Positions 1-7,071 are shown, numbered from the stretch's first letter. The stretch: DNA of 8,024 nucleotides from Acidobacteriota bacterium (GCA_016201195.1 JACQDI010000285.1:1-8024); one strand, 5' to 3'. The notes: generated from the sequence alone by a model not told the origin. A program made the numbers and translations.

Positions 1-342
1 CTTCGGCCGGCGCGCCCGGACCACTCCCTCGATGCGGTTGAGCGGCTGCTCCAGCACGTGCTCATATAGAAACAGCAACGCCGCCAGCGCCTGGTTTTGC
101 GTCGAGGCGGCCACGTTCTCTTTCACCGCCAGATGCGTCAGGAAGCGGTTCACGTCCCCCTCGGCCAGTTCGCGCGGATGACCCCCGTCGTGAAACAACA
201 GGAAGCGGCGAATCCAGTGCACGTAGGCCTCTTCCGTACGGCGACTATAATGCCGGGCTCGCAGCGCTTCCACCACGTGGTCGTAAAGCCTGGGCCCCGG
301 CCGCCCTGGGAACAACCCCAGCGGTCCCCGCGACGACAACAC
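1..342 (-). CDS. Integron-integrase-like tyrosine recombinase, N-terminal part (cut by window edge)
   Basis: The frame is open to the left edge and gives 114 residues. It contains RHYSRRTEEAYVHWIRRF, then ELAEGDVNRFLTHLAV and ASTQNQALAALLFLYEHVL. This is the SAM-like N-terminal core-binding domain of XerC/IntI-type recombinases, and the wording is closest to integron integrases (IntI). Such enzymes bind att sites and cut and rejoin DNA through a C-terminal tyrosine. The catalytic R..H..R..Y half and the IntI-specific insertion lie outside the window, so IntI identity is not proven. The start is uncertain: the frame stays open upstream to a TAG at 412-414 without an ATG. GTG at 340-342 is chosen and TTG at 337-339 is an alternative; neither has a clear ribosome-binding site. 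The gene reads away from the cassette region and is separated from it by almost 5 kb. Confidence 0.8.
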   Translation of the reverse strand, partial: MLSSRGPLGLFPGRPGPRLYDHVVEALRARHYSRRTEEAYVHWIRRFLLFHDGGHPRELAEGDVNRFLTHLAVKENVAASTQNQALAALLFLYEHVLEQPLNRIEGVVRARRPK

Positions 343-547
343 AGGCCCGATTACACCACCGCCCAACGTGTCTGTCAACGGGTTCTTACTGGCCCCCGAT
401 CCGTCGATAATCTACGACTGGGGAGGACGGTTTTTGCTGAGAGGGGCAGGGGAGGCCGGTGGATCAGCCTCCGGGAAGTTTGACGGTCATGGACCAGTGG
501 GGACAAAATGGCACCCGGAAGGTGAGAGACCTCGATAGAATGAAGGG

Positions 548-1300
548 ATGCGCAAGCCCGACCAGCCCTCACCCACGGTCGTCAACCCCGCCACCGACAC
601 GATCGTCCCGCAGGTAGTGGACGGAGACAACTGGAGCACGAGTTTTTTCATCACGAATTTAGATCCGACCAATGGTGTTTTCTGGCACCTGGCGTTCTAT
701 GCGGACAACGGGTTTCCGATGAACATTCCGATCCAGGACGCCGGCCCCAGCTCGCGGCTGTTCGCCTCGCTACCACCGCACTGGAATGTAGTTATTAATA
801 CCCAAGGGATAGCCGCCGGCCTGCTGCAGGGTTGGGCGGTGCTCTCGGCATTCGACCGGTCGCCGGATCAGCCCGGGGCGCAGCGGATCACGAGCAAGAT
901 CGGCGGGCTGGCCGTATTCCGCCAGCGCATCGCCGGCCGTCCGGACTTCGAGGCGGTGGCGCCCTTCAGTCCGGCCAACGAGACCCGCTTCGTGATGCCT
1001 TTCGACAACCGCAACAACTTCTCCACCGGCATCGCCCGGCTCAACCCGGATCTCACCGCCCCGGCCGTGGTACAGGTCACCATTTACAACTTCGACAGCC
1101 GGATTCTGCGCGAGGACGATTTCACCCTGGTGCCCGGCAACAAGCTGGTATTCTCGATGCCGACCCGCTATCCGGAATCCCAGGGCCAGCAGGGAAACAT
1201 TCTGGTGCGCACCACGGCGCGGCTGCTCTCCGGGTTGGGGCTGCGGTTCAACCCCACCGGTCCGTTCACGTCGTTCCATACGCTGTCCGTGGCGCCGTAA
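548..1300 (+). CDS. Hypothetical secreted-type protein, probably missing its N-terminus
   Basis: 250 residues, rich in beta-strand pattern. The stretch around residues 20-62 (VPQVVDGDNWSTSFFITNL, then FYADNGFPMNIPI) resembles a repeat unit I associate with exported acidobacterial hypothetical proteins of the form 'DGxxWxTxxxLxNxxxxxxxxxLxFxxxxG'. A second, related block appears to lie near residues 120-165 (GGLAVFRQR, then NETRFVMPFDNRNNFSTGIARLN). The function is unknown; a cell-surface or structural role is inference. Relatives usually carry a signal peptide, but none is visible here. An in-frame TAG sits at 536-538, and the AAGGG before the ATG directly abuts it, which is a poor ribosome-binding-site spacing. 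The 5' end therefore looks truncated or rearranged. The gene ends 17 bases from the convergent receptor stop codon. Confidence 0.6.
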   Translation: MRKPDQPSPTVVNPATDTIVPQVVDGDNWSTSFFITNLDPTNGVFWHLAFYADNGFPMNIPIQDAGPSSRLFASLPPHWNVVINTQGIAAGLLQGWAVLSAFDRSPDQPGAQRITSKIGGLAVFRQRIAGRPDFEAVAPFSPANETRFVMPFDNRNNFSTGIARLNPDLTAPAVVQVTIYNFDSRILREDDFTLVPGNKLVFSMPTRYPESQGQQGNILVRTTARLLSGLGLRFNPTGPFTSFHTLSVAP

Positions 1301-1308
1301 GGACGGCG
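1293..1308. terminator. Short hairpin between convergent genes
   Basis: CGCCGT (1293-1298) pairs perfectly with ACGGCG (1303-1308) around an AAGG loop. It overlaps the TAA of the plus-strand gene and lies just past the receptor stop. Its position suits a bidirectional terminator, but there is no clear T-run on either strand, so the role is tentative. Confidence 0.3.
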
Positions 1309-1317
1309 AGAAGGGGT

Positions 1318-4300
1318 TTAGAACACAACCTTCAACCCAAGCTGCAACTGCCGGTTCGGCAGCGTGGTCGCCCCAATCGTGCCCGCACTCGCCGTCCCGA
1401 TCGCCGACCCTGGCAGATCGAAATGAGGCCGGTTCAGCGCGTTGAAGGCCTCCGCCCGGAACTGCAACTCCGAGGCCTCGTGAATCGGCAGCCGGAACCT
1501 CCGGTGAATCGCTACGTCCATGGAGTTCGTCCCCGGCCCGATCAGCACGTTGCGTCCCGAATTCCCGTACGTGAACTGCGACGGAAAGACAAACGCCTCC
1601 ACGTCGAAATACCGCTCAATCGTCGGATGGTCGAGCTTCCCATCCCGAATCCGGCTCGGCCGGTTCGTGCCACCGGTATTGGCGTTGTCGAAAGACAGCG
1701 AAGGCGTGAACGGAATGCCATTGGCGAACGTCACAATCCCGCTCAACGCCCAGCCCCCCAAAACATGCCGCGCCGCGCCCTGGCTCGCAAACGGCAACTC
1801 CCAGTTTCCACTGAAGACGAAGCGCCGCCCCACATGGTGGTTGGACAACCCCTTCTGGGACGCCTTCAGGTTGCGCGGGTCCTGCACCGCATCGTCCGCC
1901 GACGCCCCGCATCCATCACACACCGCGAATTCACTCGCCGTGTCGGTGGCCCGGCCAAAGGTAAAGCTCGCCAGATAAGAGAGCCCTCGGCTGAAGCGCT
2001 TCTCGAACCGCGTCGATATGCCGTGATAGTTACTGCTTGCCCATGGCGCGGCCCGGAAAACCGGCGCACGCGTGTACTGCGGACCCAGCGGGCGGCGGTC
2101 TGCAATCGCGCCCGCGCCGGGAGCCGGGTTGTTGGCCGGATACGTCGCTCCCAACCCCAGCCCGTGATTGCCCACGTAGTTCACTTCCAGCAGTGTGTCC
2201 GACGGCAATTGCTTCTGCAGGCTGACCATCCATTGCTGCACGTAACCGGTGTGGAAATTCTGGTCCCAACTGATCAGCGTCGCGGTGGCCCGCGGGTCCA
2301 GCTTGAACTCCTCGGGTTTCGGCGCCGGCACGCGCGCCGGCAGCCTCCCGCTTAGCGGAATGGTGCTCGACACGTTCAACTGATCGCTGTTGATCGTGTA
2401 CCCGCCGAAGCCCACAAACGGCGGATTGTTCGTCATCCGCCGGTTGACCCCGCTCCCCTCATCCTGGCTGTAGAAAATGCCGTAGCCCCCGCGAACCACC
2501 AGGCCCGAGGCCGGCGTCCGCCAGGCAAACCCCAAGCGTGGAGCGAGATTGTTGCGGTCGGTGTTTACCAGCGCCCGCGGCTTGCGCGAGTCGCCGGCAA
2601 AGATCAACTGTCCATACAAGGCATCGCCCGGATCGAGAATCAGGTTCCCAAAGCGGTTGTCCACCTCATAGAACGGCCGCGTCAAGTCGTAACGGATTCC
2701 CAGGTTCAGGGTCAGCGTCGGAGTCACGGTGAAATCGTCCTGGAAGTAGCCATAGTAATTCTGCGCCCGCTCATTCGAGATCCCACGCGTGCCCACGGTG
2801 ATGGTGCCCGGCAATCCGAGCAACAGGTCCGCGACCGGAGAGCCGGTCCGCGTGCGGTCCTGCGGGTCTTGTGAAAACACGCCACTGAACGCGAAGCTCC
2901 CGCGCCCTTGCAGCGTCGTATCTGTGGTCACCCGCACATTTTGGTAGTCGAATCCCATCTTGAGACTGTGCTTGCGCCGCACCACGGAAAGGTTGCTCGA
3001 CGCGTTCCAGACCGCGGAGCTCTTGTTCAGCGGCAAATTGCCGAAGTTAGCCGACTCCACGCCCACTCCCGTGAACCCTGCCGGGTTGAACGAGGGCGTT
3101 CCGCTGCTCACCCCCGGATCGAGCGCGCCCGCCACCACTTCATCGCGGGGCAGGACGCCGTCCTGAATCACCGAAACCCGGTTCCAGGCAAACCGCAGCT
3201 CGTGAACAATGGTCGGCGTGATCACCCGCGTATGACCAAGACCCACGCTCCACGACGGCTGGTCGCGCAGCGTGCCGTTACCCGCTGGAGCGGGCAGGGG
3301 CGCCGGCCGCACATAGTCCCCGCTGATGAACGAAAAGCGTCCGAAGAGCGTATCCGCATCGCTCAGCCGCACATCTCCCCGGAACGTGCCGTTATTGATC
3401 CGCGTCGCTTCGAGCGGATTCGTCAGATAGTTCCTTGCCGCCGCATTGACCAAGGGGGCCGGATACTTATCGAGCTGCGCCTTGCCCACCCGATCAAATC
3501 GCGCCGGCGGAATCACGTTGTTCGGAAACCGGTCGCGGATCGATCCCGCGCCCGCTGGATTCGGGCGCGTCGTGTACGGATCGAAAATCCCGCGCGCCCC
3601 GAACTGGCCGTCGCGCTCCGGTTGCAGCGGCACTGTCGCGGTCGCGGTCGATTCGTCGCTCAAATGCGTCCGCTCGAACGCGCCGTACCACCACGCCCGG
3701 TTTTTCTTCACCGGCCCTCCAGCGGACCCGCCGAACTGGTGCTGAATGAACAACGGCTCCGCTGAACCGGCCGGCTGGAAGAAATCCCTGGCGTCAAACA
3801 CGCTGTTCCTCAAGAACTCGAACGCGCTGCCGTGAATCTCGTTCGTGCCGCCGCGCGTCACCACGTTCACCACCGCCCCCGCCGAGGCTCCATATTCCGC
3901 CGAAAAGTTCGCGGTCTGCACCTTGAATTCGGCGATCGCTTCGAGCGAAGGCCGCATGGCGTCGCGCTGCCGGTTGTCCAGTCCGCGAAGATAGTTCTGG
4001 TTGCGGGCCCCATCGAGAAGAAACGCATTCTGGAGTCCGCGATTGCCGTACGCCGAGAACGTCTTATCGCGCGAGCGCACATTGGGCGTGGTTCCCGGCG
4101 TCAGGTTCCCAAGCTGCAGATAGTTCCGGCCGTTCAGCGGCAACTGCAGAATGGTCCGGGAGTCCACCGCCTGGCCGATGCTGTGCGTCTTCTCCTCCAA
4201 CTGCGTCGCCTCCGCCGTGACCGTCACCGACTCCGTCACCCCGCCCGGTTCCAGTGTGAGCCGCAGCTCCAGCACCTCATCGACGCGCAGCCCCACCCCC

Positions 4301-4563
4301 TGCCGCGTCAGCTTCTTGAATCCCGGATGCGTCACCTCCACCGTGTACCCGCCGGGCCGCAACAGCGGGGCCGTAAAGTTACCCAGCCCGTTCGTCGCCA
4401 GCGTGCGCACCAGGTCGCCCGTCTCAGAGCCGATGACGCGTACCTGCGCTCCCACAATCACGGCGCCGCTGGGGTCCAGAATCGTGCCGGTCAGCGTCCC
4501 GGTCGAAGTCTGCGCCGCCGCGACACCACAGAATACGAAGAGAAATGTCGCGATAATCCTCAT
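1318..4563 (-). CDS. Oar-like TonB-dependent outer-membrane receptor with carboxypeptidase-regulatory-like domain
   Basis: 1081 residues from the chosen ATG. Residues 1-18 (MRIIATFLFVFCGVAAAQ) are a Sec signal peptide. About 20-105 is a carboxypeptidase-regulatory-like beta-sandwich (GTLTGTILDPSGAVIVGAQV, GGYTVEV). About 120-245 is the plug, with LPLNGRNY at 141-148, FLLDGARNQN, and SAEYGASAGAVVNVVTRGGT at 221-240. The rest is a 22-strand-type beta-barrel ending in the aromatic-terminated strand LQLGLKVVF, as outer-membrane proteins do. The length fits acidobacterial Oar-like receptors, which take up polymers or other large ligands using TonB energy. The ligand cannot be read from the sequence. 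A GTG six codons upstream (4579-4581) is also in frame, but GGAAG lies about 11 bases before the ATG, which supports the ATG. It stands alone: no susD-like or tonB/exbBD partner is visible. Confidence 0.93.
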   Translation of the reverse strand: MRIIATFLFVFCGVAAAQTSTGTLTGTILDPSGAVIVGAQVRVIGSETGDLVRTLATNGLGNFTAPLLRPGGYTVEVTHPGFKKLTRQGVGLRVDEVLELRLTLEPGGVTESVTVTAEATQLEEKTHSIGQAVDSRTILQLPLNGRNYLQLGNLTPGTTPNVRSRDKTFSAYGNRGLQNAFLLDGARNQNYLRGLDNRQRDAMRPSLEAIAEFKVQTANFSAEYGASAGAVVNVVTRGGTNEIHGSAFEFLRNSVFDARDFFQPAGSAEPLFIQHQFGGSAGGPVKKNRAWWYGAFERTHLSDESTATATVPLQPERDGQFGARGIFDPYTTRPNPAGAGSIRDRFPNNVIPPARFDRVGKAQLDKYPAPLVNAAARNYLTNPLEATRINNGTFRGDVRLSDADTLFGRFSFISGDYVRPAPLPAPAGNGTLRDQPSWSVGLGHTRVITPTIVHELRFAWNRVSVIQDGVLPRDEVVAGALDPGVSSGTPSFNPAGFTGVGVESANFGNLPLNKSSAVWNASSNLSVVRRKHSLKMGFDYQNVRVTTDTTLQGRGSFAFSGVFSQDPQDRTRTGSPVADLLLGLPGTITVGTRGISNERAQNYYGYFQDDFTVTPTLTLNLGIRYDLTRPFYEVDNRFGNLILDPGDALYGQLIFAGDSRKPRALVNTDRNNLAPRLGFAWRTPASGLVVRGGYGIFYSQDEGSGVNRRMTNNPPFVGFGGYTINSDQLNVSSTIPLSGRLPARVPAPKPEEFKLDPRATATLISWDQNFHTGYVQQWMVSLQKQLPSDTLLEVNYVGNHGLGLGATYPANNPAPGAGAIADRRPLGPQYTRAPVFRAAPWASSNYHGISTRFEKRFSRGLSYLASFTFGRATDTASEFAVCDGCGASADDAVQDPRNLKASQKGLSNHHVGRRFVFSGNWELPFASQGAARHVLGGWALSGIVTFANGIPFTPSLSFDNANTGGTNRPSRIRDGKLDHPTIERYFDVEAFVFPSQFTYGNSGRNVLIGPGTNSMDVAIHRRFRLPIHEASELQFRAEAFNALNRPHFDLPGSAIGTASAGTIGATTLPNRQLQLGLKVVF

Positions 4564-4624
4564 GGCCGTAGAGTCTTCCACAGGGCCATGGCCGTGTCAA
4601 GGGGGAAGGATGCGACTGGCGTGT

Positions 4625-4642
4625 TTACTGCCTCTTACTGCC
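4625..4642 (-). promoter_or_regulatory. Tandem TTACTGCC direct repeat upstream of the receptor
   Basis: TTACTGCC occurs at 4625-4632 and again at 4635-4642, exactly 10 bases apart and thus on the same DNA face. It lies 62-79 bases upstream of the receptor ATG. An outer inverted pair, ACTGGC/GCCAGT, encloses it. This geometry suits a transcription-factor site; the regulator is unknown. Confidence 0.35.
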
Positions 4643-5228
4643 AGTTATTTCCGCCGAGCTTCGAGTCAAAACGCATTCGAGCAGTTGCCCGCCGACAGAT
4701 TACGACGTTTCCACCATTCTTGTTTTCGCCCGCGATCTGCCGCGCCGGCCAGCCTCGCCACCCAAGGCGCACCCAGCAGCTCGCCCACACCTCCGTCAAC
4801 TCCCTACCAACCATAGGCTGACCTTCGGCCGGATCGCAACCGCCTCCGAGCTCGCCTTGGCGCCATCGGCAAGGTCCCCACCCTCGACCTCAACGAGCAC
4901 ACCCGCCGCCGCTTGTGTTTCCCCCCGCCGGTGAATCTCCTCCCAGGTAGCCCCCTCTCTCCCGTAACCATCTCAAACCAAAGGGCTTACTTTTAACTTT
5001 TGACCTTTGACTTTTGCCTTGTGACTTTCTTTTCTTTCCCCTTGCTTTTCCTCCCCCTCTGCTATCGTAACAACGTACCCAGTTGGCCGCCGACGCGGGT
5101 GTGTCGGTGTGTTTAGAAGGTGTGGCAACAAAATCTCGTTCGCGCACGCGGGTGAGACGGAATACGGCCTACCTGAGCGGTCTTTCAAGTTTTTCGAAAT
5201 CTTGTGGGGGAAGCCTCTGGCTTGCCCT
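4643..5228. other. Stretch without a convincing gene
   Basis: I see no supportable gene here. Reading frames on both strands are short, compositionally biased and unlike known families. A frame on the plus strand after the TAG at 4814-4816 has GC-rich third positions up to about 4990 but has no start and no recognisable motif; it may be a fossil. The stretch holds the heptamer repeat at 4988-5028 and a 15-base imperfect direct repeat (ACGCGGGTG...CGG at 5093-5107 and 5146-5160). Next to the attC-like site at 5229-5280 there is a small AAGCC-TCT-GGCTT hairpin. Confidence 0.5.
4988..5028. repeat. Degenerate heptanucleotide tandem repeat
   Basis: On the plus strand the units TACTTTT, AACTTTT, GACCTTT and GACTTTT follow each other without a gap (4988-5015). 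A shortened unit and GTGACTTT come after. On the minus strand this reads as AAAAGTC-type heptamers. It sits in a T-rich island within GC-rich DNA, and the pyrimidine bias continues to about 5060. It resembles the short tandemly repeated heptamers (STRR) known from cyanobacteria; the role is unknown. Confidence 0.6.
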
Positions 5229-5280
5229 GCGAACAAGTTTCGAGGCCGGTCCCTGCGGGGAGGAGCGTCTCGTTGTTAGC
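5229..5280 (-). repeat. Degenerate attC-like recombination site (site D)
   Basis: Read on the minus strand it starts GCTAACAACGAG eight bases after the stop of the preceding small gene and ends CTCGAAACTTGTTCGC. AACAA pairs with TTGTT and CGAG with CTCG, and an inner TCCC-CGCA-GGGA hairpin lies between. The left box (CGCTAAC) fits the attC R'' pattern moderately. The right box (GTTCGCA) fits GTTRRRY poorly. The core does not share the sequence of the other three sites. Its position immediately after a cassette-type gene is the strongest argument. Confidence 0.33.
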
Positions 5281-5285
5281 GGAGA

Positions 5286-5549
5286 TTACTCCCAGAGCTG
5301 CCACCACTTCTTTTGTTGCTGCTCAATCGAATCCTCTTCCAACTGCGCGTCCTTGTGCTGAACCAGTTGAACGCCACCACACGCACCACAAGATGCTGTG
5401 AACACTTCCATGACCGAGTCGGGCGGAGCGTCTGGGAACACGACGCGCATCAGGTCTGACGGCGCATCAAACAGTTCAGTCAACCCGCACTTATTGCATG
5501 GTTGGATAATCCAGTCTGCTCGCTCACGCAGGTACTTGTTCGTCACCAT
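5286..5549 (-). CDS. Small CxxC/CxxC protein, putative zinc-ribbon-like; unknown function
   Basis: 87 residues with CNKC at 18-21 and CGAC at 54-57, which are paired knuckles that could hold one zinc ion. Between them lies a conserved-looking core, TELFDAPSDLMRVVFPDAPP. The C-terminal tail is Gln/Lys/Trp-rich. I do not know a function. The ATG at 5547-5549 overlaps the stop of the upstream reading frame as TAATG, so translation is probably coupled; no separate ribosome-binding site is needed or clearly seen. The text runs on naturally from the upstream frame (MVTNKYLRERADWIIQPC after a beta-rich end), so in relatives the two parts may be one protein. If so, this is the C-terminal half of a frameshifted gene. 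An attC-like site follows eight bases after the stop. Confidence 0.68.
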   Translation of the reverse strand: MVTNKYLRERADWIIQPCNKCGLTELFDAPSDLMRVVFPDAPPDSVMEVFTASCGACGGVQLVQHKDAQLEEDSIEQQQKKWWQLWE

Positions 5550-5806
5550 TAGAGGGTGCTCGCCGCCTCGGGAAGGAGAAACTGGATCTCGCTGCCTCGG
5601 GAAACGGAAGAGAGCTGCTCGGGTTAATTGAGTACGGTGCCACGAAAAACATCTGCATCCCAGCGGACGATCGTCACCCAGACCAATTCTGGCCGGTGGC
5701 TTGTGACGCGTGGCCCGCCATCATGCACGATGACCTGAACGTCATCGGGGTGTTCAGGGTGAAGGCGGCCCCGCACCTTTGGATGATTGCGCCATTCATG
5801 AGGCAT
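5549..5806 (-). pseudogene. DUF2314-like cassette gene interrupted by an in-frame ochre codon
   Basis: From the ATG at 5804-5806 the frame gives 60 residues (HPEHPDDVQVIVHDGGPR, PELVWVTIV, DVFRGTVLN) and stops at TAA 5624-5626. The same frame then continues for 24 sensible residues (PEQLSSVSRGSEIQFLLPEA) to the TAA at 5549-5551. DUF2314-type domains typically read 'F.G.L.N.P....L..G..I.F' across exactly this point, so a Gln codon (CAA) changed to TAA by one base would restore the domain. GCGGGGG about 7 bases before the ATG is a usable ribosome-binding site, and the gene starts 14 bases after attC site A. I therefore call it a nonsense-mutated cassette gene. Readthrough, or a genuinely short 60-residue protein, remains possible. 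Confidence 0.58.
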
Positions 5807-5820
5807 GAGTCGCCCCCGCT

Positions 5821-5884
5821 CGCTAACGACTGGGCGCTCAGCGGCGGGCGTTGTTTGCCCGTCCGCTGCAACGCTTGTTGAGGC
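5821..5884 (-). repeat. attC-like recombination site (site A), downstream of the methyltransferase gene
   Basis: Read on the minus strand: left box CCTCAAC followed by AAGCG, arm CAGCGGACGGGC, loop, arm GCCCGCCGCTG, right box GTTAGCG. The arms pair except for one extra A in the left arm. That corresponds to an extrahelical T on the folded bottom strand (the plus strand here), a hallmark of attC. AACAA...CGTTAG matches the usual attC ends. The site begins 9 bases after the methyltransferase stop, as in a gene cassette. Confidence 0.65.
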
Positions 5885-5893
5885 GCGCCGTTA

Positions 5894-6490
5894 TCACGCT
5901 CTAATTCTGGGCAAGAAGCGCCCGGTCCGCTCCATATACGCTCGATAGGCATCCCCAAAGCGAGCCAGCAGCTTCTCCTCTTCCTTTCGCGTTCGCATGA
6001 TGATCAGCGCAAAGGCCAACCCTCCAGACAAGAAGAGAAACCAGTTCGCCGCAACAATAGAGTTGGCCAGGACGCACAGAGCCACGGAGTCGTAGAATGG
6101 GTGGCGGACCCAGCGATACGGGCCGCTGGTTACCAAAGTGTGCTCTCTCCTGGTGACCACTGTATCCGTCAAGTTCTTCCCGAGGCTGTGGAAGGTCCAG
6201 ATTAGCAGTCCGCCGGCAAGGGCGCCCACGCTGACTGCCGTCCACCGCAGCCATTCTGGCAGGGACACCGACGACCACGCCATCCATGACGGATCGACCA
6301 TGTAGGCGATGAGTCCCAGCATGCCAATGACGCCCACAGGCCGTAATGTCAACAAGATGAAGAGGCCCTCCTGCCGCCGATTGAGTTTCTCGCCCGTCGC
6401 CTGCGACTTGAGCCGGTAATAGACACCGATTGGAAGGACAACCAGCGAGCCAACCATAAGCACGGCCCGAAACGTCTGATCGTGATTCAT
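5894..6490 (-). CDS. Isoprenylcysteine carboxyl methyltransferase (ICMT)/phospholipid methyltransferase-type membrane protein
   Basis: 198 residues with about four or five membrane segments (near 9-25, 43-65, 82-102 and 135-165). The C-terminal part carries the family signature: LVTSGPYRWVRHPFY with RHP at 129-131, then RKEEEKLLARFGDAYRAYM with the acidic pair near 170-172. These residues hold S-adenosylmethionine. Members methylate prenylated cysteines, lipids or other small hydrophobic substrates at the cytoplasmic membrane; bacterial substrates are mostly unknown, so no specific reaction is assigned. The ATG at 6488-6490 begins a normal-length protein. The ribosome-binding site is weak (GGAG about 14 bases upstream). 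The gene lies between two attC-like sites, with the stop 9 bases from site A, and so forms a complete cassette. No promoter of its own is evident. Confidence 0.9.
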   Translation of the reverse strand: MNHDQTFRAVLMVGSLVVLPIGVYYRLKSQATGEKLNRRQEGLFILLTLRPVGVIGMLGLIAYMVDPSWMAWSSVSLPEWLRWTAVSVGALAGGLLIWTFHSLGKNLTDTVVTRREHTLVTSGPYRWVRHPFYDSVALCVLANSIVAANWFLFLSGGLAFALIIMRTRKEEEKLLARFGDAYRAYMERTGRFLPRIRA

Positions 6491-6537
6491 CGCCGATCTG
6501 GCTCCGCGGCGTCCCTACCCTCGCGTCCCTTCCGTCC

Positions 6538-6600
6538 GTATGCGACTCAAGCGTTCAGCGGCGGGCGATCTTTGCCCGTCCGCCGCAACGCGTCGTTACC
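6538..6600 (-). repeat. attC-like recombination site (site B), right core box eroded
   Basis: On the minus strand: GGTAACGACGCG, arm CGGCGGACGGGC, loop AAAGATC, arm GCCCGCCGCTG, then GAGTCGCATAC. The core is nearly the same as in sites A and C and has the same one-base arm asymmetry. The expected GTTAG crossover box reads GCATA, so recombination at this end is probably lost. It lies between the methyltransferase start and a truncated transposase. Confidence 0.6.
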
Positions 6601-6825
6601 AAGGTGCGCTATTACGGCATCTGGAGCAACTCCTGTCGCCGGCAACTCGAGCAGGCTCGCGCTCTGCTCAGCGCATCGCCGCCCACTGCTTCCGACCCGC
6701 CCGCACCGAACTCCCAGCCGGCCACTGGCGCTGCCCTTGTATCCACCGCACGCTGTCCGCATTGCCGCATCGGGCAGTTGATCGTCGTCGAGGTCTTACT
6801 TCCCCACAGGAAGTTTCCCCCATGA
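6598..6825 (+). pseudogene. C-terminal remnant of an IS91-family transposase
   Basis: The frame TKVRYYGIWSNSCRRQLEQ, then ARALLSASPP, a Pro/Ala-rich linker and RCPHCRIGQLIVVEVLLP to the TGA at 6823-6825 gives 75 residues. IS91-type (HUH, rolling-circle) transposases end this way: a 'xVRYYGxxxxxxRxxLxxARxLL' segment, a Pro-rich linker and a terminal CPxC-like zinc motif. The catalytic HUH and Tyr region is missing. The text breaks off precisely at the edge of attC site B, and upstream codons in frame come from the attC. It cannot act as a transposase. The GTG at 6604-6606 lies inside a conserved motif and is not taken as a start. Confidence 0.65.
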
Positions 6826-7047
6826 CCACCCAGTTCTCACCCCGCCCCTCTCGCTCGGCTCCCTCCGGCGCGCGATCCTGCTCGCGCGTGGGCGGCGCGG
6901 TGTGTCTCTGGTCTGTCCCGGAAGACCTTAGCCAGGTGTTCGCAACGCGTTTCCAGCCCCCTCCTCAGTTTGCAGACCTCTGCCGCAGCGCGGGAAATCT
7001 CCACAATCCCACCCGCTGTCTCAAAAAGTAGCAACGAAAGCCCGCTG

Positions 7048-7071
7048 AAAACCCAAACCCCCGGACGGGGG
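7048..7071 (-). terminator. GC hairpin followed by T-rich stretch
   Basis: CCCCC (7058-7062) pairs with GGGGG (7067-7071) around GGAC. On the minus strand it is followed by TTTGGGTTTT. It can end transcription of the nitroreductase-like gene, whose stop lies 7 bases upstream. It may originally be the sub-terminal hairpin of the IS91-like oriIS end. Confidence 0.6.

Noticed and set aside
832..2355. Long open frame on the plus strand (507 residues)
   Set aside because: It is antisense or out of frame to the hypothetical gene and the receptor, is very Arg/Pro-rich and shows no domain; it is a GC-rich shadow.
4572..4600. TTGACA on the minus strand (4595-4600) as the receptor -35 box
   Set aside because: The matching -10 would be AAGACT, a poor match, and transcription would start within the ribosome-binding site region.
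3832..4821. Plus-strand open frame of 329 residues opposite the receptor
   Set aside because: Antisense to the receptor's signal peptide, regulatory and plug domains; composition is typical of a shadow frame.
4817..4993. Plus-strand frame with GC-rich third positions (LGAIGKVPTLDLNEHTRRR)
   Set aside because: No start codon, no recognised motif, and it ends in the heptamer repeat; at most a fossil.
4890..5236. Minus-strand frames rich in Lys/Gln (SQGKSQRSKVKS)
   Set aside because: The Lys/Ser stretch is simply the translated heptamer repeat; there is no ribosome-binding site or domain.
5674..5958. Minus-strand frame across attC site A
   Set aside because: It contains translated attC (the ...LQRTGK.RPPL... 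type) and overlaps the methyltransferase end and the DUF2314-like gene out of frame.
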